Positions 25,967 through 34,702 of a stretch of 41,284 nt of DNA are shown here, piece by piece. The stretch spans positions 1-41,284 of the forward strand of contig CAXBBS010000014.1 in the NCBI GenBank assembly GCA_963974485.1, written 5' to 3'. A program made the position numbers and the translations under genes. The number at the start of each line of letters is the position of its first letter. Within the stretch, counting starts at the first letter, position 1. The DNA comes from JAALKW01 sp963974485. GTDB taxonomy: Bacteria > Pseudomonadota > Gammaproteobacteria > Legionellales > Legionellaceae. The notes beneath the pieces are model-generated. The model was not told where the DNA came from and did no database searches. It saw only the letters and a program-made list of their open reading frames with translations.

Positions 25967-26467
25967 ATGAAACGACAACTAGGAATTGCATTGGTATGCT
26001 TGTTGACAGCATTTTCAACAGCTGTATTGGCGGACGGATCAAAAATCGGTGTGGTTGATTTGCAAAAGATCATGCAAACATCGGATGATGTGAAAACAAT
26101 TCAGGCTACGCTCGAAGAAAAATTCAAGCCACGTCGTGATAAAATCATGGGAATGGAAGCTGATCTTAAAAAAGATATGGAAGCCTTTAAGCGTGATAGT
26201 TCGGTGCTGAGTCAAGCTAAACGTAAAGAGCTTGAGCAAAAAATTATGATGGCACAACAAACATTTGAGCAACAAGGTCAGCAATACCAGCAAGAATTAA
26301 GTGCTGCGCATAATGAAGCAATGGAAAAGTTTTATGATAAAATTCGCGCGGCTATCGCTAAAGTAGCTGAAGCTGAAAAATATGACTTGGTCTTTCAAAA
26401 AGATGCAGCGCCGTTTAGTGTTGATAAATTAGATGTGACTTCAAAAGTGATTAAAGCAGTTCAATAA
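25967..26467 (+). CDS. skp: Periplasmic chaperone Skp/OmpH
   Basis: Skp holds unfolded outer-membrane proteins in the periplasm on the way to BamA. The 166-residue protein has a clear signal peptide (about 1-22, FSTAVLA) and the N-terminal strand KIGVVDLQKIM typical of OmpH. Long charged helices (about 50-130) form the tentacles, and a C-terminal strand (YDLVFQKDAA) completes the body. A strong ribosome site (AAAGGAGAGAAGG) precedes ATG 25967. It sits between bamA and fabZ; lpxD, usually next after skp, is missing. Confidence 0.94.
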   Translation: MKRQLGIALVCLLTAFSTAVLADGSKIGVVDLQKIMQTSDDVKTIQATLEEKFKPRRDKIMGMEADLKKDMEAFKRDSSVLSQAKRKELEQKIMMAQQTFEQQGQQYQQELSAAHNEAMEKFYDKIRAAIAKVAEAEKYDLVFQKDAAPFSVDKLDVTSKVIKAVQ

Positions 26468-26480
26468 GTAAGGGTTTTAC

Positions 26481-26936
26481 ATGACGACGATTGTCAATAC
26501 AGAAGAAATTCTCAACTTAATACCTCATCGTTATCCATTTTTATTGGTGGATCGTGTTTTGGATTATACGCCGTTTGAGCATTTAACAGCGATAAAAAAT
26601 GTGACCATGAATGAGCCTTGTTTTCAAGGTCATTTTCCAGGTAATCCTGTGATGCCTGGCGTTTTAATTCTGGAGGCATTAGCACAAGCTGCAGGAATTT
26701 TATCGAGTGTGTCACGCAAACCCAAAGATGGGTATAAGTTTGTTTATTTTTTTGCAAGTATCGACAAAGTCAAATTTAAGCATGTGGTGACACCTGGCGA
26801 TCAGTTACGGCTTGAGGTGTCACTGTTGACCCGGAAAGGTGATTTTTGGCGTATCGAAGGTAAAGCTTACGTGGGTGATAAATTGGCATGTACAGCTGAA
26901 ATGATGAGTGCAGCAAAGGAAGTTAAGTGTGATTAG
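26481..26936 (+). CDS. fabZ: (3R)-hydroxyacyl-ACP dehydratase FabZ
   Basis: It removes water from beta-hydroxyacyl-ACP in fatty-acid elongation; its substrate pool also feeds lipid A synthesis. The 151-residue hot-dog-fold protein has the active-site pair His51 (FQGHFPGNP) and Glu65 (GVLILEALAQ), 14 residues apart as in the family, and the N-terminal IPHRYPFLLVDRV. It begins 13 bases after the skp stop and overlaps lpxA by 8 bases. Confidence 0.97.
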   Translation: MTTIVNTEEILNLIPHRYPFLLVDRVLDYTPFEHLTAIKNVTMNEPCFQGHFPGNPVMPGVLILEALAQAAGILSSVSRKPKDGYKFVYFFASIDKVKFKHVVTPGDQLRLEVSLLTRKGDFWRIEGKAYVGDKLACTAEMMSAAKEVKCD

Positions 26937-27699
26937 TGAACAAGCGGTCATCGATCCTTCAGCTAAAATTGCTGCAGGTGTAACCATTGGGCCAGGTACA
27001 ATTATTGGGGCTGATGTGACTATCGGAGAAGGAACGTGGATTGGCCCGCATGTGGTAATCCAAGGCCCTACGACGATTGGAAAAAATAATAAGATTTTTC
27101 AGTTTGCGTCGGTTGGAAACGATCCTCAAGATGTTACGTACCGTGGTGAACCGACACGTCTTGAAATCGGTGATGAAAATGTGATTCGTGAATTTTGCAT
27201 GATCAGTCGTGGTACGGTCAAAGGTGGCAGTGTTACACGTTTGGGAAATCATAATTTCTTTATGGCTTATGCGCATGTTGGGCATGACTGTATCGTGGGT
27301 AACCATGTTTCTATGGTAAGTTATTCAGCGCTTTCAGGGCATGTCGTTGTGGATGATTATGCGACCATTGGCGCCTATTCTGCCGTCCATCAATTTTGTA
27401 AAGTAGGGGCCTACGCATTTATTACACGCGCGACGTATATCACCAAAGATGTGTTGCCGTATGTGATTATTGCAGGTCAAGATTCAACGGTGTATGGCAT
27501 CAATAAAGTCGCGCTCAAACGACGAGGTGTGACGTCGAGTGCGGTTGATCTCTTACGTCGTGCATATAAAATTGTTTTTCGTAAAGGTTTGACAGTTCAA
27601 GAAGCACTGGTTGAGTTAGAGGTACTTGTGTTGGAGTGCCCCGAAGTATCTTTGATGATTGAATCCTTGAAACAGTCAACGCGCGGTATTGTAAGGTAG
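26929..27699 (+). CDS. lpxA: UDP-N-acetylglucosamine acyltransferase LpxA
   Basis: First enzyme of lipid A synthesis, moving a hydroxyacyl chain from ACP to UDP-GlcNAc. GTG 26929 is chosen because AAAGGAAG lies upstream and the product then starts ISEQAVIDPSA, like other LpxA proteins; the 256 residues fit the family (about 260). Left-handed beta-helix hexapeptide repeats (IGPGTI, IGEGTW, IGKNNK) fill the first 180 residues. His119 in AHVGHDC corresponds to the catalytic His125 of the Escherichia coli enzyme. A helical C-terminus follows KVALKRRG. It is followed by serS rather than lpxB. Confidence 0.96.
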   Translation: MISEQAVIDPSAKIAAGVTIGPGTIIGADVTIGEGTWIGPHVVIQGPTTIGKNNKIFQFASVGNDPQDVTYRGEPTRLEIGDENVIREFCMISRGTVKGGSVTRLGNHNFFMAYAHVGHDCIVGNHVSMVSYSALSGHVVVDDYATIGAYSAVHQFCKVGAYAFITRATYITKDVLPYVIIAGQDSTVYGINKVALKRRGVTSSAVDLLRRAYKIVFRKGLTVQEALVELEVLVLECPEVSLMIESLKQSTRGIVR

Positions 27700-27708
27700 G
27701 TTTTTTTT

Positions 27709-28995
27709 ATGCTTGATCCTCATATTCTACGAACAGACTCTAACGGGGTTGCCACGCGCCTTAAAACGCGGGGTTTTGATTTTGATGCTGCCGAGTATAT
27801 GGCTTTAGATGAGGCGCGAAAAACGCTTCAAGTTGAAACTCAGCATTTACAACAAGACCGTAATCAACAATCTAAATCCATCGGTCAAGCCAAAGCTCGA
27901 GGAGAAGATATTGCACCGTTACTCGCACAGGTTGCAAAGCTTGGTGAGGAACTCGACGAAAAAAAACAAGCACTTACTGCCTTACTTGAAAAAATCGAAA
28001 ATATTTCATTAACACTACCTAATATGCCCGATGCTTCGGTTCCCGTTGGTCGCTCTGAAGATGATAATCAAGAGGTGTTTGTTTCAGGTAAGCCTGTAGC
28101 GTTTGATTTTGAGCCACAATCACATGATGCCTTAGGTGAGGCTTTAGGGCAGATGGATTTTGGTATGGGCTCAAAACTTACGGGTAGTCGTTTTGTTGTG
28201 ATGACCGGTCAACTTGCAAAGCTTCAGCGCGCACTCACACAATTTATGCTGGATGTTCAAACGAACATGCATGGCTACGAAGAAATCTACGTGCCCTATT
28301 TGGTGAATGCCGAGAGCTTGCAGGGTACAGGTCAATTACCTAAGTTTGGCGATGAATTATTTAAAATCGAAGGTGATTTTCCTTATTATTTAATTCCAAC
28401 CGCAGAAGTGCCTGTTACGAATACGGTTCGTGATATGATTTTGTCAGAAGACGCTCTGCCTAAACGATATGTTTGCCATTCTCCTTGTTTTCGTAGTGAA
28501 GCCGGTTCTTATGGTAAAGATACCAAAGGTTTAATACGCCAACATCAATTTGAAAAAGTGGAGCTTGTTTGGATCACAACGCCTGAGAAATCAGCTGAGG
28601 CCTTGGAATCTCTTCGCGGCCATGCCGAAGCAATTTTAGAGCAGCTTGGCTTGCCGTATCGAACCGTTGCATTATGCACGGGCGATTTAGGCGCGAGTGC
28701 GGTCAAAACATATGACCTCGAAGTTTGGTTGCCGAGCCAGAATGCTTACCGCGAGATTTCGTCGTGCAGCAATATGGGTGATTTTCAGGCGCGACGGATG
28801 CAGGCCAGATACCGCGCAGAAGGGGCTTCAGAAACCACGTTATTACACACGCTTAATGGGTCAGGCTTGGCTGTTGGTCGTACGTTAGTGGCGGTACTGG
28901 AAAATTACCAAGATGCATCCGGTGTGATTCATATTCCAAAAGCGCTTCGTGCTTATATGGGCGGGATTAAGCAGTTGCTTCCAAAAGGCTCTTGA
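27709..28995 (+). CDS. serS: Seryl-tRNA synthetase
   Basis: It charges tRNA-Ser and serves selenocysteine tRNA where present. The 428-residue protein has an N-terminal antiparallel coiled coil (about 30-100) that reads the long variable arm. The class II core follows, with motif 2 FRSEAGSYGKDTKGLIRQHQ and motif 3 NGSGLAVGRTLVAVLENYQ. ATG 27709 follows GTAAGGTAGG nine bases after lpxA, so it is probably read through from the envelope operon. A small ATGAG-CTCAT hairpin (29017-29029) follows the stop, too short to call a terminator. Confidence 0.97.
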   Translation: MLDPHILRTDSNGVATRLKTRGFDFDAAEYMALDEARKTLQVETQHLQQDRNQQSKSIGQAKARGEDIAPLLAQVAKLGEELDEKKQALTALLEKIENISLTLPNMPDASVPVGRSEDDNQEVFVSGKPVAFDFEPQSHDALGEALGQMDFGMGSKLTGSRFVVMTGQLAKLQRALTQFMLDVQTNMHGYEEIYVPYLVNAESLQGTGQLPKFGDELFKIEGDFPYYLIPTAEVPVTNTVRDMILSEDALPKRYVCHSPCFRSEAGSYGKDTKGLIRQHQFEKVELVWITTPEKSAEALESLRGHAEAILEQLGLPYRTVALCTGDLGASAVKTYDLEVWLPSQNAYREISSCSNMGDFQARRMQARYRAEGASETTLLHTLNGSGLAVGRTLVAVLENYQDASGVIHIPKALRAYMGGIKQLLPKGS

Positions 28996-29062
28996 GTTTT
29001 CTCGGTATGGTGAGGAATGAGACGCTCATCTATTATTATAATATATATTAAGGGAATAAAGA

Positions 29063-29905
29063 ATGATAAGCGATAAACTCAAAATTGCTCAATATTACGA
29101 TCAAACATTGTCTTACTATGATTTTTTTTGGCATAAAAAAACTCATGCAATACATTATGGATTTTCGGATAAAAATACTGTAAACATCGAAGAAGCATTG
29201 TTAAATACGAATCGATTCCTTGCAGAAAAAGCTGAAATTGTCTCGGGTAGCCGTGTTTTAGATGCCGGTTGTGGGATAGGCGGGAGTACGATTTGGTTGG
29301 CTAAAAATTGTGGTGCTCAGGTCGTGGGAATTTCACTGAGTGAAAGGCAGGTAGAAAAAGCGAAAGCATTGGCTGTGGATAATGACGTTGAGAATATGAC
29401 GGACTTTAAAGTTATGGATTACTTGAACACAGAGTTTCCTGATAATTCTTTTGACGTCATATGGGGGCTTGAGAGTATATGCTACGCTGAGCATAAAATT
29501 GATTTTATGAATGAGGCATTTAGATTATTAAAACCGGGCGGTAAGATTGTGGTTGCCGACGGCTTTCTTCAAAGACCTCCTCGTGGCACACGTGAAGATA
29601 TGATGCTGGATGATTTTTTGGATGGCTTGGTGCTTCCAAATCTTGCGTTAGTGGATGATTTTAAGAGCGATCTGGGTAAAGCTGGATTCCAGAATATCAC
29701 ATATTTTGATAAGCGTGTGGAGACAGAGCCATCGTCCAAAAAGCTTCATCGCATGTGTTTACTTGCCTCATTTTTTAGACCTGTACTCAAGAAATTTAGT
29801 CGTTTTTCAGATTTAGTTATTGGAAACCTGAAGGCAGGCGTTGCTCAACGTAAAATGGTCAAAGTGGGATTAGCTAGTTATGGGGTATTTTACGCCGAGA
29901 AATAA
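29063..29905 (+). CDS. SAM-dependent class I methyltransferase, substrate unknown
   Basis: The 280-residue protein carries motif I LDAGCGIGG at 66-74, the acidic end of strand 2 (VVGISLSERQ), and a motif near VIWGLESICYAEHK. The N-terminus (QYYDQTLSYYDFFW...HYGF) and the overall layout resemble small-molecule methyltransferases of the gamma-tocopherol/sarcosine-dimethylglycine type. That is a fold-level likeness, not a substrate assignment. AAGGGAATAAAG precedes ATG 29063 and the upstream 25 bases are strongly AT-rich (TATTATTATAAT). It stands alone, ending 24 bases from the convergent ZIP gene, and is probably accessory. Confidence 0.82.
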   Translation: MISDKLKIAQYYDQTLSYYDFFWHKKTHAIHYGFSDKNTVNIEEALLNTNRFLAEKAEIVSGSRVLDAGCGIGGSTIWLAKNCGAQVVGISLSERQVEKAKALAVDNDVENMTDFKVMDYLNTEFPDNSFDVIWGLESICYAEHKIDFMNEAFRLLKPGGKIVVADGFLQRPPRGTREDMMLDDFLDGLVLPNLALVDDFKSDLGKAGFQNITYFDKRVETEPSSKKLHRMCLLASFFRPVLKKFSRFSDLVIGNLKAGVAQRKMVKVGLASYGVFYAEK

Positions 29906-29929
29906 AAAGTAGATGCCGAGGGATGTCTA

Positions 29930-30736
29930 TTAAGCATAAACCGCAACCGCCGCCATCAGTAAGAATCCAACAATCACAAAACTAAAATCACGTAAGTTAC
30001 AGCAGCGCTGCACCATCACGCAGCGCTCCAGCCCGTGTAGCGTACCCAGGTATAAAAACGTACCGGCAGATATCGCCATTAACAGTGGATCGATAAACGA
30101 ATGTGTGGACACATCTCGACCTACATACCAACCAATACCAATGCCGAGCGGTGTCATGAAGGCAAAACTAAGAAAGAGCGTGATGGCGGTTTTAGGGCTT
30201 AACGTACTCTTGTTAAGTTGGACTGCGATCGCAAAGCTCTCGGCCCATTTATGCGCAATAATCGCTAAGAACAACATGATTTGCATCGAGTAATCTTGGC
30301 TAAGACCCAGTGCTGTGCCAAGCACAAACGAATGAATCGAGAGCATCATCCAAGCCATGATGGCAAAAGCAGGATGCGTTGTGTGAGCATCATGATGAGT
30401 GTGATGCGCAAGATGTTCATGAGCATCATGGTGATAGAGCTCTTTGCCGAGGTGTTCGAACCACAGAAATAATAAAAAAACGATGCCAGTCACCAATAAG
30501 GCAAACGGATAATGATAGCCTTGTTTCATAAACAACGTTTGTGCGTCTGGGAGCATATGGAGCAGGGCCGCACCTAAGAATACACCGGTGCCCAGGGTTT
30601 CACCCATCGGAAAATCGGTATGTTCTTGCTCTGCTTGGGCGAGGCGCTTTTTAAAAGGAAAATAGCCTGCAACAAGAATCATGGTCAGTGCACTTAAGGC
30701 AAAGAAAAGGTTCAACGTGGCGGTGGTTGGCATCAT
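29930..30736 (-). CDS. ZIP-family divalent metal transporter
   Basis: ZIP proteins bring zinc, iron or manganese into the cytoplasm. Eight membrane segments can be counted. A His-rich cytoplasmic loop (about 130-150, with HHDAHEHLAHHTHHDAH) precedes the metal-pore helices HSFVLGTALGL and HKWAESFAIAVQL, the pattern of eukaryote-type ZIP proteins. I place the start at ATG 30736 (268 residues) because it lies after the CDF gene stop and begins the first helix directly. The frame is open to ATG 30787, which would overlap the CDF gene by 37 bases and add a hydrophilic tail. It is translated after the CDF exporter in the same unit. Confidence 0.9.
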   Translation of the reverse strand: MMPTTATLNLFFALSALTMILVAGYFPFKKRLAQAEQEHTDFPMGETLGTGVFLGAALLHMLPDAQTLFMKQGYHYPFALLVTGIVFLLFLWFEHLGKELYHHDAHEHLAHHTHHDAHTTHPAFAIMAWMMLSIHSFVLGTALGLSQDYSMQIMLFLAIIAHKWAESFAIAVQLNKSTLSPKTAITLFLSFAFMTPLGIGIGWYVGRDVSTHSFIDPLLMAISAGTFLYLGTLHGLERCVMVQRCCNLRDFSFVIVGFLLMAAVAVYA

Positions 30737-30750
30737 ACTTAATACATCTC

Positions 30751-31878
30751 TTAAAGGGGTTCGGGTGGGCATTGAATTCGAATGCACATGGGTTCTGAAA
30801 GCAGATTTAGATCGTCAGCCACACGCGTTTTTAATTGCTCTCGCGTGTCGCCATTTATATGCCCAATTAAATCGATGGTGAGCTTACCTTCTAAGTAGTG
30901 CAGGTGGCAAGTTTGTATTTCAGGAAATTGTTTTTGCCATGCTGATATATACTGCTCTTCGAGTGTTTTTCGATTGGGAAGGTGCTGTGATGGTTTATGA
31001 ATTTCATCATCTTCAGGATCAATATGTACGGTAACGTCTTTGACGCCGGGTATATTTTTCATGAGTTTTTGGTGTACGTTCTGAGCTATATAATGGCCTT
31101 CAGAGACCGAAATCATAGGGTCGACTTGGACATGTAAATCGATAAAAATATCACTGCCCATCAATCGACTTCGTAATTGATGTATTTTACGAACGCCGTG
31201 AGTGTTTTTGATGGTTTGTTTGATTTCAAGGCGTAGTTTCGTTTCAACACCGGTATCAATCAGTTCTTTGATGCTTCGCCAACCGTAATCGAATCCCATT
31301 TTGATGATAAGTAGACCGACGACAAACGCTGCAATACCATCCAGTGCCGGGTAGCCCGCAAAGCTTCCGAGAAGTCCTGCAAAAACAATCAGTGATGAGG
31401 CGGCATCTGAACGGTGGTGCCAAGCATTGGCAATCACCAGATCCGATTGGATGGCGCGTCCCACATGACGCGTGTACCAAAATAAAGCTTCGTTGGCGAT
31501 GATGGAAACAAAAGCAATCGGCAGCGTGAGCAAACCGGGGTGTTCGAGTTGGTGTTGGGTGAGATGACGTATGGCATCCCAAGCGATAGCAGCCCCGGTG
31601 ATAATTAATAATAACGCGAGGATATAAGTTGTTGCTGTTTCAATACGTTGATGGCCGTAAGGATGCGATTCGTCCGCTTCTTGGCTCCCGTATTTAGAGG
31701 CAACCAGAACCATCGCGTCGGTCAATAGGTCGGAAAGAGAATGAAAACCATCGGCAACGAGCGCGCTCGAATGAAACCATAACCCACCGAATAATTTACT
31801 TACACCCAGTAACGTGTTGACCAAAGCTCCAATGATCGTCACGCGCTTGGCTCGTTGATAACGGGTTGTATTTGGCAT
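30751..31878 (-). CDS. Cation diffusion facilitator (CDF) metal exporter
   Basis: CDF proteins exchange cytoplasmic zinc, iron or other divalent metals for protons. The 375-residue protein has six membrane helices, with metal-site motifs in helix 2 (HSLSDLLTD) and helix 5 (HHRSDAASS). The conserved DESHPYGHQRIE loop and a C-terminal cytoplasmic domain (about 210-300, with DLHVQVDP and VTVHIDPEDDE) are also present. A further 70-residue tail containing CHLHYLEGK extends beyond the usual FieF length (about 300). The ribosome site is weak. It precedes the ZIP gene; the two would move metal in opposite directions. Confidence 0.92.
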   Translation of the reverse strand: MPNTTRYQRAKRVTIIGALVNTLLGVSKLFGGLWFHSSALVADGFHSLSDLLTDAMVLVASKYGSQEADESHPYGHQRIETATTYILALLLIITGAAIAWDAIRHLTQHQLEHPGLLTLPIAFVSIIANEALFWYTRHVGRAIQSDLVIANAWHHRSDAASSLIVFAGLLGSFAGYPALDGIAAFVVGLLIIKMGFDYGWRSIKELIDTGVETKLRLEIKQTIKNTHGVRKIHQLRSRLMGSDIFIDLHVQVDPMISVSEGHYIAQNVHQKLMKNIPGVKDVTVHIDPEDDEIHKPSQHLPNRKTLEEQYISAWQKQFPEIQTCHLHYLEGKLTIDLIGHINGDTREQLKTRVADDLNLLSEPMCIRIQCPPEPL

Positions 31879-32004
31879 CAGTACACTTATCCATCAGATT
31901 CAAATTCGGTCATGATCGTATCAGGTTTGTCAAAAAGTTGATAGCCATGGTAAGCTAAATTCGGCTTGTGATTTGGAAAATTCTTCAACGGATGGGATGA
32001 GAAT

Positions 32005-34257
32005 ATGAAGCGTTTAATCAGTGTAATAGGGTATATCGCGACATTATGTGTACTGCCGGTACTTCATGCAGGGACTCAGCCGATTTTTACAATTATTCCG
32101 CAGTCCTCACCGACAATATCTCTACCCATCAATGGTGTTGCAACGCTTGATTATACGGTCACCAATCAGACCACAATCACACGCACGTTAACGATGGTAC
32201 CTACACAAGGCATCACACAAGTGACCACCGATGCAGGGACTTGCGCCCAGCCGTTTACTCTTGGACCGAATCAATCGTGTACACTGAGACTATCCATCTC
32301 AGGGAGTCAAATTAATGATCAAACGATAGGTGGGCCTAGAATTTGTAAAACTCAAGCGGATAATCTTACTGCCGATCCGTTTTTATGTGCACAACCCAGT
32401 AAAACAGATATTTTAAATATTTCTAGAGCATTAATCGAACGCCCGGAACTAACCGTAACGCCTGCGAGTATATTGTTTAATTTACCGTCCCAAACAAAAA
32501 GTTTTAGCGTAACCAATCACTCAACCACGGTCACGGCGGTAAATATTCGAGGTATCACAACAGGTACGGTGTTAGAGGGTAATATTACACAAGATGCGAG
32601 TGATTGTACCCAAGTTCTACCTGGTGGCACGTGCGCGCTTTCTTTTACAACAGCTGCGACAGAGCAAGTGTCGTTACAACAAACGTTTCCTATCAAAGGC
32701 ATCAATACAAAAATCACGCCAGCCACCATCACGATACAGTTACCTCAAACAGCCATTATTAAGGTAGATCCCACAGAAATTATCTTGCAAGCAACAACAG
32801 GTACACCCGTCACGCAAAGCATCACGGTGACCAATACAACCGCGGGTATTACGGCGACAAATATTTCAGCAGACATCACCGGTGCACTTGCAGATGCGGG
32901 TGTTACGCAAGATGCTTCAGCATGCGCAACACTTGCCGCAGGGGCCAGTTGTGCATTGGTATTTACTCCTGGAACGACTGCGGTGACCACACAAACCGTG
33001 GTGATTTCTGGAACAAATTCATCTCAAGTTCACGCTAATATTGGTGTTAATGGCGCAGCACTCGCACCGTTAGAAATTACGTCAGGTAATAACGCTACGC
33101 TTACTGCGGATGGGGTGAGCACAACAACCATGACGGTTCAAAATAATTCGACAACAGAAACAGCGCTGAATATCGCGCCTAATTTAAGTTCCTCGTCACT
33201 GGCGGGTTATCTTGAGGTGGTTGAAAATACCTGTGCTTCGGTTCAAAAAGGCGCAACGTGCAGCATGACGTTTGAAAGTGCCTCGACCACGACGCAGGTG
33301 ACTGGGACGTTTCCGATTTATGGAACGAATACCACGGAAGTGATTGGTACGCTTACGGTTAAACCAGTACCTTTTATTTATGTATCCGATCTTGATACAA
33401 ATATCATCACACTCTGCGGTGTAGATAGCGATGGCAGTCTAACTAACTGTGGTGATTCAGGTGTTGAACTTCTAGCGGGGAGCACACCCGAAGGTGTTGC
33501 TTTAAACTCAACGAATACACTGGCGTACTATACGGATAAATTACTCGATGCCATTTTTAAATGTAATGTTACGGCGAATACCGGAAAATTATTTGGATGC
33601 GTAAATTCGGGCGCCATAAGTACGGCACTGGATGCGAATACGCAGGGCTTGGTCTTTCATCCCGTATTGAGCAATATTGTTTACGTCACGGAATATCCAA
33701 ACACGCTTTCAACGTGCCCACTCAATGCAGACGGTACAATTGGCACATGTATCGATGAAACACCGACGTACGATGCAAGCATCAATGTTAATAATTTGTT
33801 AGGCTTGGCATTAAATCCCACCGGTAATTTTGCCTACCTAGCTAATGCCTTTTCACCCACAACGGTTTTGGTTTGTGGCGTTAATACAAGCACGGGGGCT
33901 TTAACCTTCCCCTGTGCCAACAGTACAGCACCCGTCACTGATTATGTGGCAGCCGTAGTCATAACGCCCGATAATCAAAAAGCTTATCTTGGGGGCGGGA
34001 ATTTGATAACAACATGTGATGTCAATGCATCTGATGGATTGTTGGATAATTGTGTTGCATCAGCAACGTTTACGCAAATTGGACGCACGGTAAACCTGGC
34101 TTTGAACTCAACAGAAACAAAATTATATGTAACAAATGATACCAATGCTGTGGCGATATGTTCTGTGGACTCTTCCACGCGTTTAATTACCGACTGCATC
34201 AGTCAAGTAGAGTCATCCTTATGGATTCGATCAAGCGGTCTTGCATTGCTCGAATAA
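32005..34257 (+). CDS. Secreted protein of Ig-like modules and a six-bladed cysteine-paired propeller
   Basis: The 750-residue protein starts with a signal peptide (about 1-23, TLCVLPVLHAG), so it is exported. Residues about 25-460 hold four Thr-rich Ig-like modules, each ending in a Cys pair: SCTL, GGTCALSF, GASCALVF and GATCSMTF, each with a partner Cys 8-10 residues before. From about 460 to the end come six repeats of 43-52 residues. Each begins YV/YL/YY, holds Cys-x-V/L...G-x-L...Cys (first pair near 471-483) and ends in a GLAL-like strand. They fit a YVTN-type beta-propeller with one likely disulfide per blade. GGGATGAG precedes ATG 32005. No sorting signal or membrane anchor is seen. 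Similar unnamed proteins are known to me from Legionella; function unknown, adhesin or binding role possible. Confidence 0.85.
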   Translation: MKRLISVIGYIATLCVLPVLHAGTQPIFTIIPQSSPTISLPINGVATLDYTVTNQTTITRTLTMVPTQGITQVTTDAGTCAQPFTLGPNQSCTLRLSISGSQINDQTIGGPRICKTQADNLTADPFLCAQPSKTDILNISRALIERPELTVTPASILFNLPSQTKSFSVTNHSTTVTAVNIRGITTGTVLEGNITQDASDCTQVLPGGTCALSFTTAATEQVSLQQTFPIKGINTKITPATITIQLPQTAIIKVDPTEIILQATTGTPVTQSITVTNTTAGITATNISADITGALADAGVTQDASACATLAAGASCALVFTPGTTAVTTQTVVISGTNSSQVHANIGVNGAALAPLEITSGNNATLTADGVSTTTMTVQNNSTTETALNIAPNLSSSSLAGYLEVVENTCASVQKGATCSMTFESASTTTQVTGTFPIYGTNTTEVIGTLTVKPVPFIYVSDLDTNIITLCGVDSDGSLTNCGDSGVELLAGSTPEGVALNSTNTLAYYTDKLLDAIFKCNVTANTGKLFGCVNSGAISTALDANTQGLVFHPVLSNIVYVTEYPNTLSTCPLNADGTIGTCIDETPTYDASINVNNLLGLALNPTGNFAYLANAFSPTTVLVCGVNTSTGALTFPCANSTAPVTDYVAAVVITPDNQKAYLGGGNLITTCDVNASDGLLDNCVASATFTQIGRTVNLALNSTETKLYVTNDTNAVAICSVDSSTRLITDCISQVESSLWIRSSGLALLE

Positions 34258-34282
34258 TATAACAAAAAGTGACGTAAACTAG

Positions 34283-34311
34283 TTGACCTAGGGGCAGGCA
34301 TTAGGTAATAT
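34283..34311 (+). promoter_or_regulatory. Strong sigma-70 promoter for the tRNA cluster
   Basis: TTGACC (34283-34288) and TAATAT (34306-34311) are separated by 17 bases and lie about 30 bases upstream of tRNA-Pro. Five of six -35 positions match the consensus. Confidence 0.7.
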
Positions 34312-34341
34312 TCGTGACTTCTGTCCTAGTGATGGTTTTTT

Positions 34342-34418
34342 CGGGGTGTAGCGCAGCCTGGTAGCGCGCCTGCTTTGGGAGCAGGATGTCGGGAGTTCGA
34401 ATCTCTCCACCCCGACCA
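34342..34418 (+). tRNA. tRNA-Pro(UGG)
   Basis: Full cloverleaf of 77 bases with encoded CCA. The acceptor stem CGGGGTG pairs with CACCCCG. The anticodon loop TTTGGGA carries TGG and the T loop is TTCGAAT. First of a Pro-Arg-His-Leu series. Confidence 0.96.
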
Positions 34419-34428
34419 AATACAATGA

Positions 34429-34505
34429 GCGCCCGTAGCTCATCTGGATAGAGCATCGGCCTTCTAAGCCGAGGGTAACAGGTTCGAGTCCTGTCGGGCG
34501 TACCA
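34429..34505 (+). tRNA. tRNA-Arg(UCU)
   Basis: 77 bases with encoded CCA. Acceptor GCGCCCG pairs with CGGGCGT, leaving a G-U pair at 1:72. The anticodon loop CTTCTAA carries TCT and the T loop is TTCGAGT. It begins 11 bases after tRNA-Pro. Confidence 0.95.
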
Positions 34506-34547
34506 AAACGTCAAGTAGGATCGTTCAGTTACACATAAACACGTCGT

Positions 34548-34624
34548 GGTGGGCGTAGCTCAGTTGGTAGAGCCCCGGATTGTGATTCCGGTGGTCGTGG
34601 GTTCGAGCCCCATCGTTCACCCCA
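34548..34624 (+). tRNA. tRNA-His(GUG)
   Basis: 77 bases including the extra G at position -1 that marks tRNA-His, paired with C73, and encoded CCA. The anticodon GTG lies in ATTGTGATT. Acceptor GTGGGCG pairs with CGTTCAC using two adjacent G-U pairs (4:69 and 5:68), unusual but tolerable. Confidence 0.95.
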
Positions 34625-34702
34625 GTTTATATTATATCTGCAGTTTTTTGAAAAATTTAAATCAAATACATAAAGTTTATGGGATATTGTGAAGTTTTCT
34701 AC

